Source: Auanema rhodensis (lineage: Eukaryota > Nematoda > Chromadorea > Rhabditida > Rhabditidae). From it: a DNA stretch of 64,000 bases. Location of the stretch: NCBI GenBank assembly GCA_964057225.1, contig OZ059896.1:6510001-6574000 (forward strand), written 5' to 3'. The translations under genes and the position numbers were made by a program. The number at the start of each line of letters is the position of its first letter. Positions within the stretch are counted from its first letter, which is position 1. Below the pieces are notes generated by a model. The model saw only the letters and a list, made by a program, of their open reading frames with translations. It was not told where the DNA came from and ran no database searches. This document shows positions 1 to 11,913 of the stretch, piece after piece.

Positions 1-1151
1 AAGCATTTACAAGTACACCGCGCGGTTATAATATAAACTTTCTTTCTGAAACTTTTTTCCAAATTTGACTTCTGAGAAGTAAAATTTATAAATATCTCGT
101 GCCGTTCATCTTGTATTTATGCATCGTGTTTCAGTATCTTAATATGCAACGTTCATGTCGTCTTATTTCAGTACCTTAAAATGCAAGGGCCATATCGGGG
201 TGTTATAATCACACCGTAAGCCTTACATGACGTGTCTCTGGCTGGAATACGGGAAGAACCAGAAATGACAATATAAAATGTTATATCTTGGTTCTACCTA
301 ACATTGCTCCTCGTAAAATTGTGATAATTATCCATTTAGTTTTCCCTCCAATGTTTCTTGTTTTATATCTTTTTCTGTCTTCAATTCATTCTTTCGATAT
401 TTTATTATTGCTGCATGCTCATACTCTTCTAATAAGTAAAAATGATACTTTTGTATTTATCAAACAAATAATTTCATATATGATAGTACTCTTTGTCAAG
501 GTGATCTGCAGAAAATATATTAATCCTAAGATACCTCTTTTCTATATACGATGTGTTCTTATAATCAATCAACAATATCGTTAACCAAGAGTTTCCAGAT
601 ATTTATATAAATAAATAAATAAACAAACAAACATATTTGTTTGTTTGTGTGTGTATATATCTTTTACATCCATTCAGTGTATAAGATAGTCTTGTTTCTT
701 CTTCTATTCTCTTACTACGTTTTCTTCTCTTCATTTGCCTCCCACACAGCTCTCACAAATTCTTCCTTCGGTCTGTTTTTTTTGAGATTATTTAATTACT
801 TGTTTAATGTATGTATAGTTTAACATTAACTACTCAGTGATATGTGATTTATGGTAGCCAAATTAACCAGATTTGGCTTAAAATTGTAATTTGTTGATGT
901 AAGCCAACATTTTTTTTGGTGAAGCATTTACAACTGTTTCGTTTTTGATTCGCGGTTTGATTCATCGTTCTTATTAGTAAAATATTACTAATAAATTTTA
1001 ATTAAATAAAAAAATGTTTGAAGAATTTTAAAGTTTTGAATGTGAATTAGATAATGAAGTAACAATTAAGATTGCATTTTATTTTATCTCAGAGACTGAC
1101 TGTACAACAATAATAATAAAATATAATAAATATATTTAAATTAAATTAGTT
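1..1151. other. AT-rich intergenic DNA
   Basis: No convincing gene is visible. Short plus-strand ORFs (288-584, 641-823) are hydrophobic low-complexity translations of T-rich DNA without recognisable motifs. A GTTTGT/ACAAAC repeat lies near 624-650. The stretch is presumably the 3' flank of the minus-strand gene that follows. Confidence 0.6.
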
Positions 1152-2308
1152 TTAATCATTTTTTGGAAATACTTTCTTTGGATCTCCCAATATTATTATT
1201 TTATTTCTTTGACTATGAATTGATTCTTTGAATGTTAAATTAGTTTGATGATAGTCATCCAACCATCCTAATACTCCGAAGCATTCATTAAATCTGAATA
1301 AATAATTATTAACTATATATGAATATAATAAACATTTTTCCAAACTTACACTTTATGATGATAATCATGAGGTTCAGGTGATGGCTGTAATGGAAAATGA
1401 TAACCAGAATGTGATGATGTTGTTGATAGTAAAGCTATAGCACTCCAAATCCATAAAGTAGTAATATGTGATCCACATAATAATGGTCCTATAATTAATT
1501 ATAATTTTAAAGAAAATAATAATTTATTATTACCTAATACAACAGGAGTAACATTTGAAACAGCATGTTCAATTGGATGACAATATACACTTGTAATAGC
1601 TAAATTATAAATTTTATATGAATATAGTTATAGATTAAGATATTAAATATTTAAAACTTACATACAGGTGCTGTCCATTCATGATGTTTTTTATGAATAT
1701 ATTTATATATATTTGGATGATGGAATAATCTATTAAAGATTTCTTCTTCTTCTTTTTCAAAAAAAAAACTTTATATACCTATGTGTATAGTAAAAACCAA
1801 GTTCTTCAATAATTAGACTAATTATTAAATCTCTGAATACTATTAACCATGAAGGTAGCTCTTCTAATGAGTAAATCATGCCTAATAAGTTTAAAATTAC
1901 AAGTTTCAATGATAGTTGTTACCTCTTGATTGGCTTATATAAAACCAAAACATCATTGTAGTTGGTCCAACTATACATATATTTATCAAACTTACTTTAA
2001 GAGCAGAAAAATATTTTGAGAATGTTGGCTATGAATAAATAAAACTTTTTAAATAAAAAATGAAAAAAAAAAAACCTTTTTATCTTCTTGTATTCGATAA
2101 TGTTGTGCCCATTTAGGTTCAAATATATCTAAATAAAAGAAGAAACTATTGAATACAATCCACCATCCTAAAGACCAAATCGTTCCTGCTATTACACTAA
2201 AAAAATAAAATTTGAAGAGAATTAAATCCAATTTTTAAAAATTTACCATATTTGAAATGGATCTCCATTATGTAATTCATAGAAGAAATTATATGTTTTA
2301 GTTAACAT
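1152..2308 (-). CDS. FAXDC2: Fatty acid hydroxylase superfamily protein, FAXDC2-like (multi-exon)
   Basis: This is a membrane di-iron hydroxylase of the sterol desaturase/C4-methylsterol oxidase superfamily, which acts in the ER on lipid or sterol substrates. About seven exons were traced; the first three are 2247-2308, 2076-2196 and 1923-2028, all with GT/AG ends and matching phases. The histidine clusters that bind the metal appear in family order: HKKHH after the segment FHHPNIYKY, then HPIEH, then HSGYH, then HDYHH followed by a VFNECFGVLGWLD-type tail. Hydrophobic segments precede the first cluster, as in the family. The start is the ATG at 2308; the protein is complete and ends in TAA. 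The exact substrate cannot be read from sequence. Related nematode proteins are FAXDC2/F49E12-type hydroxylases. Confidence 0.85.
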
Positions 2309-2942
2309 AATCTTTCTATTAAATTATATATTATATATAAATAAATATTATTTAAAAAAAAAAAAAGAAAATTATAAGTAGAAATACATACAAAGATAGA
2401 ATTTTATAGAAATAACTGTGAATTATATAGTTAAGCCGAAAATATTTTTAGTATAGATAACACGACAACATTCTAGTTGATCGATTACAATTTCTTGAAT
2501 GAACTATCTATTTCAATGATTTCAAATGGTTTTTGATTTCAAACCGTTCGTTTTTCTTTTTTTTTTTCAAAGTATTTTTCATCATTTTAAATATAAAATT
2601 CTTTTTATTTAATTTTAATTATTTTATAATATAAAAAACTTTAATTTTTCATTTTGTAGTTTATAATTATATTTGAAAGTATTAAATGTATATGTGTAAT
2701 CGATTATATTATATAAAAATTATTTTTATATTATCAAATTAAGATTAGAAATGAAAATATAATTAAAATTTCTTATTATGTTATTATAATCTTTAATTAA
2801 ATAAGTTTTAATATTCTATATGTTAACTAAATATTTTTTTAAATACATACATAGTAGTATATGGTTTAAAATAAACTAATTCTTTATTTTATCTAAAATA
2901 ATTAACAAATTAATAATATAATATTATATATAATATAAATTA

Positions 2943-4900
2943 TTATATTGGAATTTTAATAATTGGTCTAAAATCGGCAAATGGAGATTCGTCAAATGAT
3001 GAAGAATGGATGAATGCAGGTTTAAATTGTTCTTCAGATGAATAATTCTTTAAAATAAATAAATAAAATAAAAATATTTTTTTAAAAAACAACTTACAAT
3101 AGTTTCAAGATCTGTTGATGAGGTAAACATTTCCAAATCATCATAATCATAAAATTGTGATAAATGAAATACAATGATTGAACATATACAAATATATTCC
3201 ATTAATGCTGCTTCAACAGGAACTTAAAACTTATTTTTAAGAAAAACAGAAAATTTTTAATAAACTTACTAAAGCAATGACATGGTTTCCAAACAAGAAA
3301 TTTAGAATGTGTTTCATATACTTTGAATATACAAGATGTAAATGATATAAAAGAAAATATTCGAAGATGCATTAAATATTTTTCTTTCTATAAAAAATTT
3401 TTTTTAAAAAATCAAATAATATAAAAATACTTTTTTTCCATCATATACATCTAATAATGTATATGTTATTGCATAAATTAAGAATGATATTCCAAATAAT
3501 GGAAGTAATGCTTGCATCATCCATTTAACTATAATAAATATTTGAAAATTATTCATAAATAAACTCAAATATACGTGATTTATCTTGATCTTGTTGTAAA
3601 CATAATATAAGAATAGCTGAAGTTAAATGTGCAAATTCTAAAATTGGAGTTATATATGACATAGTAAAGAGAAATCTGCTTCTTGGATGCCAAATAGCCA
3701 TACGTCGAATATGAATAAAACATAAAAATACCTAAATTATTGAATATTTAATGATTATTATTATATTTTATTTACTTTACTCATAAATATTATTAAAACT
3801 GCTGTTCTTAAAAAATATTGTGTATCAACTCTTAATTCCATCATTCGTAATAATGATGGTAAATATGGTCTGAATGGTCGTCGAACCAACTAAAATTTAA
3901 AAAAAAATTAAATTTTTTAAATTTTAAAATTAAGAGGAAATACCTTACAATAATTCCAAAATGAACTACCATATTGATATCGAATGGTTCGATGTTTAGA
4001 ATAAATTGAACGAAGTGGACCTACATGTTCTAAAGCTCTAACTGCTTCATGAAATGTAGCTTTTGTTCCAGGTGCTACCCTTTAATTTAAATTTTAAAAT
4101 ATTTTTAAAAATAAAAAGAATTATTATAATTCTTTTGTTATTTTATAATATTTATTGATTTTTTAGTTTTTTTATTTCTAAAATCATCTTTTCAAGCGGA
4201 GAAAGGTAGGTGAAGAAAGGAGATACAACAAAACTGGAAGACGATAAAGTGATCTCGGTGATTCCAGAAGTCGATGTTAGTACAAACAGCTTTTTTGGCT
4301 AAGAAATTGAATAAAATTCCAGAGAAACAAAAAAAGGATAAAGAAATAAGAGATAGAAGCTTGTTCAACTTTAATGTTTAATAGATTTTAACGAAAAAAT
4401 ATATAAAATAGTTAAATAATTAATAAAGAATTTATAAAATGATTAGATATAGTTGATGACAAGAGAAGAAGATGATGATGATGAATATGGAAGATTGAAA
4501 ATAGATTTGAAAACGAGAATATTCTGATAAGCGATCGGATAACATCATTAAAAGGTTAAAATACTCTTCTAAAAGTTTTTTTTTGTTAATAAAGAAATGT
4601 TTTAAAGCATTATTTAAACTATATATATATATTTTATAAATTAGTATATACATATAGTTAAATATTAATAATAATAAGATAAAGATAAACAAACCTATTA
4701 CGTGTTATATTGAAATTGGCTTCAGTAAAATTATCATATGGTATATGAATATCAGTTGTTATAGCTAATATAATACCAATACTTAAAGAAGTTAAAGATA
4801 GAAATACAAGTGCTGCATTCAAAGTTGTAACTTGTACTTTGGAATGCGCCCAAAGTTCTTCCTCTTCTGGAGGTAGAATCCTAAAGATGGGTTTAATCAT
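2943..4900 (-). CDS. PGAP2/Frag1-family multi-pass membrane protein (copy A)
   Basis: This is probably a divergent member of the Frag1/DRAM/Sfk1 family, which includes PGAP2, a Golgi GPI-anchor lipid remodelling factor. Exons run from an ATG at 4900 (MIKPIFRILPPEEEE) through several 45-60-bp introns to the TAA at 2943. Exon 1 carries the first membrane segment (about residues 25-50). The lumenal loop ends in YGSSFWNYC, followed by RPYLPSLLRMM, which resembles the Cys...LPS motif of PGAP2. The last segments read CHCF...EYICICSIIVFHLSQFYDY, like the family's EY...FH...D C-terminal helix. A second, related gene lies at 6669-8105. The family call is by motif order only; a nematode-specific membrane protein is the alternative. 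Confidence 0.55.
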
Positions 4901-5262
4901 CCAGCACACCTCACCTTAATCCAATAAATATTTTATTTTTTATAATTCTAAAATTAAAAAGATTAATTATATATAAATAAATAAATAAATATATGAAATA
5001 ACATTTTGATATAAGAAAAATGAATTTATAAATTAAAATATAGAAATATCAAGAATTTTTCGCAACTTTTTCTATAAAAATCTCAATGAAAGGAATTTGA
5101 TGAAATTATTGAAAAGTTTGGATGAAAAGCTTAGTTCGGAAGTGATGTATGAAATTTCTTTTTCAATTTCATCGGACCAGATGGGGAGGAGAAATTACGA
5201 TTACGACTAGCTTGTATCGTAATCAGTCGTTTTCGCTTTGTTTAACAATCTCACGTGTGTTT

Positions 5263-5295
<33 letters not shown>

Positions 5296-6668
5296 TCCCA
5301 TAATATCCTTGAGATATTCTCTCTATGGATTTCATACATGTCTTTTCATTAAATACATGTAAGAAGATTTCATTGATAATCGCCAGTCAAGTTGAAAGAA
5401 CATGTTGAAGCAATTAACGGTACTTTTCATTCAAAAACTTCCTCATTTTCCTTCAAATTCTGAACTCCCTTTTCTAGCATTTCAAATAAAAGAAAAGAAT
5501 ATAACTAACTGAATAATATATAATATATTAGAATTAAAGAAAATAATTAAGTTTAAAGAAAATTAATTGAAATACTATACGAAATACTGAAAAAAGTTTG
5601 AATTAATCAATGCAACTTGTACTTTCTGTTTCAGATTCGAGATTCAGATTACAAAAAAAAGATTTTTTAGATTTCGAAAAAAGTTTGCACAGGTTTCATT
5701 CTAAGATGGAGAGACATTGGTAGTTGAAAACGAAGAAAAATGAAGCAATGATGGCGAAAGATTGAAAAAATCGAAAAACTTTTTTTGTTGCGATTGAAAC
5801 AAAAGAGAATTTGGGATAATAATTTAGCTATATATAAGATAATTATATGATATATCTAATACATTTATCTTCAATAATTGAAATAAATGAACAAAAAAAC
5901 TTTTCTTTAATTCAAAAAATAAGAAAAAGTTAATGAAAGAAGTTGTCTTTCCATATAAATAAGACGATTAAGCAATTCATCATAAATCTCATTAACAAAG
6001 AAACAAAAAGAATTGAAAATGTGATTTGAAAATAACAATAAAAACATTTTAAAATTATAAAATATTTATAATATTATTATAAATAAATATAAAATATTTG
6101 AAAATATTCTAATTATAAAGTTTTTAATAAAAACTTGATCTTCAATAAGAGGCATAAGTATATATCTACATATAATTATAAAATATATGTAATAAAATGA
6201 AAATAAAGAAAAATTTGAAAAGAAATATTTGAAGCTAGAAAAAGCCGAAATTAGCAATAAAGGACAATCGAACAATTAGTTTGAACAAGTGGTCAAAATC
6301 CGGTTTAGATAACGATAGTGAAATAATATATAACCATTGTGAAAATGAAATAATATATTAAAATATTTATAAACTAAAACTTTAAATATTTTAAAATATA
6401 TTTAATAAAATTAATATAATACTATACTATATAGTATAAGTAATATAAAAATTATTTATTAATTTTTAAATAAAATAAATTTAAATAATTTTTTAAATAC
6501 CTTAAAGTTTGTTCAAAGAAATATATGTAATTTCATCTTATATGATATGATATAACTGTGATAATCTGATAAATCCCCTCTTAACAAACAAATCATTTAA
6601 GAATAAAATTTTAAAATATTTATTAAAATAATATAAATAATATAAATAAATAAAATAAATTATACAAA
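4901..6668. other. AT-rich intergenic DNA with a CT tract
   Basis: Separates the two related minus-strand membrane protein genes. It contains a CTCTCT tract at about 5263-5296 and AT-rich simple sequence. No ORF with protein-like composition was found on either strand. Confidence 0.6.
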
Positions 6669-8105
6669 TTAATATGATAATTTAGAAAAATATTTCAATT
6701 CACTTGGAATAATACATTTCTGCATTTCATACCATAATGGTGAATATATAGTTTTATATTTTTCATTTATATCTAATACAACATCATTATATGATGGAGT
6801 TATAACAAAAATAGTATTTTTAAAATCAAAATATGTTGTTAAATGATAAATAAATATTGATATTATAACTAAATATTCATTTATAGCATCTGACCATATA
6901 ACTGAAAATATATTTTATATAATTAATATAATTAATATAATATTTACCAAATGGATGACATGTTTTATGTTCATAAAATATCATATAAGATAGATATGAT
7001 TTATAAAAACTTGGTAAAAATGTTAAAAAACATGAAAAACGTATGAAGAAGATTGTACTTGAAATCTAAAAAATTTAAAAAAATAAAATAAAATAAAAAA
7101 AAAATAATAAAATCTCTTACTTCTAATTGCTCATCATTCATATCAATTATAATATTTGAAATCATTTGTATACAACATAATATACCAAATGATTTAAGTG
7201 TATATGGTATTAAGAATTTTACTAAAATTATATAATAAAATAATAAAAATATTATAAAACTTACATTCTATATCAATATCTGTATGAAATGAAGAAAATA
7301 AAAATAATGAAATTGATTCAAATATAATTATAATTGGAAGTATTAAACATAAAACTTTAAAACTTAAAGATTTCTTTTTTTTATTTAATACAAGTACCCA
7401 TCCAATTCTCATTATTGTTATTATCTAAATAAAATAAAATAATATTAATTTATATAAATTATATTTAAACCATTCTAATAGATAATAACATCATTATTAT
7501 AAATCTTGTTAATGCTTGAGGTAATGGACGAAATTCAAACATACGAAATATTGAAATAAGTTTTGTATAACTTTCATTTTTAGTTGGAAATGGATTATCA
7601 TCCTAAATATATATATATTTAATATAATATTAATTAAAATATATTTATAATTAATTAATATATTACCCAACAATATGTATTAAATGTTGTTCCCCAATAT
7701 ATACGTTTCATTCCAAGATTTTTATTAAATTGATCTTGAAGAAATGTCTTAAATATATTAAATTATATTAATTTATATTTTAATATAAATTAACTTTTTT
7801 ATTATATGTAGCATTACGTCCTTCTCGATCAATCATCCATATATCATCACTTTTAACAACTTCCGTTGCATATTTAAGCCAAGTTTTATTTTCCCAATTA
7901 TCCTTAAAAAATAAAAATAAAAATAAATAAAATGATTATAATATACCTCAGGAAACTTATCCCATTCAGTTGGTGTTGTTAATATTGCTAACATAATTAA
8001 TAAAGAAATTATAAAAGTTATAATACATGCTGATTGTGGTCCAATAAAGGTTGAATGAGCATTGATAAGCTCTCCTTCAGGATGAACATAACGTATTTTT
8101 TGCAT
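6669..8105 (-). CDS. PGAP2/Frag1-family multi-pass membrane protein (copy B)
   Basis: Paralogue of the gene at 2943-4900, in the same orientation. It starts with MQKIRYVHPEGEL at 8105, followed by one membrane segment (about residues 25-45). The loop ends RIYWGTTFNTYC and continues into PLPQALTRFI, matching YGSSFWNYC...RPYLPSLLRMM of copy A. Later exons give two or more membrane segments and then CHPF...NEYLVIISIFIYHL, matching the copy A C-terminus (CHCF...EYICICSIIVFHL). Six to eight exons with short AT-only introns are needed. Codon use is strongly A/T-ended, like its neighbours. Divergence from copy A is large, so the duplication is old. Function is inferred only from the tentative Frag1/PGAP2 relationship. 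Confidence 0.5.
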
Positions 8106-8274
8106 GAATGCTTTGAAGGTTAAAGTGAAATATAATGAAAGAAAAAGTTAATCAAATCCGGATTCAATCGGGTTTTTTTTCATTCAAATCTTTTACTTAT
8201 ATACAATATATATCTCAAGACCTACTTTAGAAATATTATTGATTGATAGATTATATCATTAACTATACATATAG

Positions 8275-8308
<34 letters not shown>

Positions 8309-9633
8309 GCTTATATGTATATTATAATTAAATATTTAAAAAATAAGATATACTATATTCATATTTATTATAAATTATATTTTTTATTGGAAAATATTAA
8401 AAAGTTTCAAAATAATTGAATTCAAAGATCAACAAACTGTTTTCTTTTTTAAATATTTTATATAATTATTTAACTATATATTTATTAATTTTTATATTTT
8501 AAAAATGATAAAACTTTCTATTTTCTTCGTTATATTTCACTTTTCAAAATGAGGTTAATCTGTTGTGGCTAATAGTGAATACATTCATCTTTAGCCATTG
8601 ATTTACCTCATCAACACATGACCTAAATAGAAGAAAAAGGAAAATGTAGGGTTGATCACTTTCACATTGAGTGATAGAAATGAAACTTTTACTTATTTCT
8701 TATATTTCTTATATAATTAATATAATTTATTAAATAACATATTGTGTATTTGATAATAGTTCCAGTCATTATTATCGAGTTCAACATGGTTTCACAAAAC
8801 TACTTGAACATAGTAAAAAAGAAAACCGTTACAGCTACCAATTTTTATTTAAAACGTATATGACCTAGTAATATAGACAATAGATTTTCAATTTTTTTTT
8901 CTTTAGATTTCCCTTGTTTTACCATCAGTTATCAACAGTTTCTTTATCTTTTGTATTTTGACATTGAAAGAATGTGGTTGACATGAAGATGAGAAATAGA
9001 AATAAAGAGCGAATGATAGAAAGAGAAGATCTCTCTCTCTCTTTTTCTCTTTTTCTCTCTATCTATATAGTACTCTCTATTTTCCTTTTATATTACCTTC
9101 CTCTTCCGCCTAATAAGCAAAAAAATGGAAAGTTTTTGGAATCTCTTGCCATCGAATCTTGCCCACAAAACTATCGACAGCAGTTGCAGATTTGGAGACC
9201 CCGATGTTGGACGTCATAGTGTTCTTCAGACTCATTTCTTCTACTGTCTCTCTATTTCATTTCATGTTCTGTTCATATTTCTCTGTCTATACCTCTTGTT
9301 CTCATCTTATTTCAGATCTCTTCTAGCTATTGAACTCCAGTTTTGTAGAGAATCCTGTCGTCTTCATCGTCTTTTGACCATACAGACATCAGACAGTGAA
9401 AGACCGTACAGATGCGTGTAAATCTCGTTCTGTAGCGGCTTTTAGTCCTTTGGTGCGTAGTTCTAGCTATGACTGTCATCTTCTTTTTCATCTCATCATC
9501 TTTTCTTTGACCTTGCTTAGCCTACACTGTATTTCTTATTCATAAAATACTTTTTTATAATCTTTTTTTTCATGAATGTTGATGCTCATTTTTCATGTAA
9601 ACATTCAATTTTCATGAATTTTTATTTTTACAG
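8106..9633. other. Divergent intergenic region upstream of PAQR3-like gene
   Basis: Holds a (TA)n tract at about 8275-8301 and CTCTCT tracts at 9031-9061. A less AT-rich stretch at about 9120-9470, next to the plus-strand gene, may hold its promoter or 5' UTR exon. ORFs at 8974-9421 have no recognisable protein motifs and were not accepted as genes. Confidence 0.55.
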
Positions 9634-10892
9634 ATGAGATGTGTACGTTGTCGAAATTCAACGCTCTGTATTCCACACGGAAAATACAAATTAGTTCATA
9701 AAGATACATTAAAGAAGCAAATGTGGATTAATGAACATGTAGTAAGAAGCTATCGTCCAACGAAAATGACAAGTCATATGTGTATCAAAAGGTTTAAATT
9801 AATTATAATTTATATTTAAATATATATTTAGTATATTTCATTGGACAAATGAGACAATTAACATATGGAGTCATCTATTAGGATTTATCTATTTTACTTT
9901 TTGTCAAATTGATTCAAATTTCTTTCATATACCTATGATTGGTGGAAGTACTGAAGATCATCTTGTCTTCACTTTATCCATTTTTGGATCTCAAGTAAGT
10001 TAAAAGAACTTAAAATGAATGAATATGATAAATCTTTGCAGGTTTGTATGCTACTATCAGCATGTTATCATACATTTGGATGTAAAAGTTCAAGAAAGCG
10101 AGAACAATGGCTTAAAATGGATGTGTTTGGTATATCAGCTGGATTATTAGGCATGTATCTAGGTGGAATATATACAGCATTTTATTGTTTCCCTGTATGT
10201 TTTATCTTATAAAATTATATAATTAAATAATTATTATTTAGGAACATCTTCACAATTATTTATATTTTCTTTTAACAATTTTTGTTATTACTGCATATGT
10301 TCCAAGTCGAAAAGATTTTTTCGATAAAAAAGTTGTTGGAAATCGTATTGGATTTTTACATATAATTTATACAACAATTATTATATTTGGTATATGTCCA
10401 ACTATACATTGGGTATATTTACATGGAGGAATTGAAAATTTCCATGTTCAGGTAATAAAATTTTATTTTATTTTTTAAAAAAAAATTTATTTATAGACAT
10501 GGTTACCAAGTATTATTATATTATATGGTCTTACAGCAGCAGCTTTCTTCTTTTATGTTTCATTAATACCTGAACGTTTATCACCAGGTAATTGTTTGAA
10601 ATATTCTAATTTTTGACGTAAAATACGTGAAAGAATATTTCATTTCTTATATAATATATCAATTGAACGGTTGTATATTTATATTATTATTAAAGGAACA
10701 TTTGATGTTGTTGGATGTTCACATCAATGGTGGCATTTGTTTATTCTGGCTGCAATGGTATGGTGGCAACGTGCTGGACGTGAATTGCTTACATATTATC
10801 GTTTACAAGAAAATTCATGTCATATTTCAACTGTTGGTAGGACAACAATAGTAAACATGACATCATCATCATCATCATCATTGAATTATTAA
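9634..10892 (+). CDS. PAQR3: PAQR-family seven-helix receptor, PAQR3-like
   Basis: Progestin/adipoQ receptor family membrane protein; mammalian PAQR3 sits in the Golgi and tethers Raf kinase and other partners. Six exons join in phase: 9634-9791, 9832-9994, 10042-10194, 10242-10451, 10497-10587 and 10696-10892, giving 323 residues, close to family size. Family motifs are clear: NETINIWSHLLG near residue 57, SACYHTFGC (the S...H motif), KMDVFGISAG (conserved Asp) and, in the last exon, HQWWHLF (the HxxxH motif). These Ser/His/Asp positions line the zinc site in the family. The start ATG directly follows a TTTTTACAG acceptor, so the mRNA is probably trans-spliced or has a 5' UTR intron. The protein ends in a run of Ser residues. 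Confidence 0.92.
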
Positions 10893-11913
10893 TTATATAT
10901 ATATATATATATATATAGTTATATATATATATTATATGAAAAAAAACTGTTTTCAAACATAATTCAAAGTAAACTCATATTCGTTTTCGAACAAAATATG
11001 AGATTTTTCTATTTTCTTTGAGATATTTTTGTGATTATGCATAGTTAATTCAATTTTTTTTTCTTTTCTAATATTCCTCAATATTACTTTCAAGTTCGAA
11101 AATTTTAATTTTAAAAGAATATCCAAATACATAACATGAAATATTCAAATGAATATATGGTATTCATATAATTCATTAACTATATGATATAATTATATTT
11201 ATATAGATTAATTTACTTTGATTTTTTCATTTTTTATTTTATGTATAAGCAGGTCAAATATATTTTATATGTTATCACAAAAATGTGATCTCTATTATAT
11301 CTTCATATCATATTGTAATTTGTTTGTTTATTTTCTTTTTTATACTGTATATTTGTTTTTATAAAATTTTTAATTTTTTATAATTATATTAATTATAATT
11401 ATAATATTAAATTTTTATAATAATTCATAATATAGTATATAAGATATTATTTTTATGTTTATATTCTATTATTTTATAAAATTATCCGTAAAAAACTGGC
11501 AAAAAATAAATAAAACAAACAATATGAGCTAATAAATTGATAATTGAATAAAGACATAAATTATTTTCTAATTTTTTTTAATTTAAAAAAATCAAATAAA
11601 TTGCTAGCGAAATAAAAATAAATGAAAATTATTTTTTAAAAAATCTTTTACACACTGATATTCTGAGTTAATTCTCATACATTAAAGCGAATGTAAGGAA
11701 GGCATTCAAGGCTGGTAGGCTAAGCTGGAAAAGTTTTTTACAAAAAAAAGGTTGAGAGAGAGAAAAGGAAGGGGAAAGGGAGACAGAGAAGACAGGAGAG
11801 ATCATAGATTCTAGTTAAAAATCCGTAAAAATTATAATCTTTGTGTTATATGGCTAATAATTATAAATATAATATATATAATTTTAACAACATTTCATAT
11901 TATTTTAAAGCAT
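10893..11913. other. AT-rich convergent intergenic region
   Basis: Lies between the convergent PAQR3-like and armadillo genes. A (TA)n repeat at about 10893-10935 immediately follows the PAQR3-like stop codon. A purine-rich block (GAGAGAGAAAAGG) lies at about 11753-11800. Nothing else was recognised. Confidence 0.6.
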
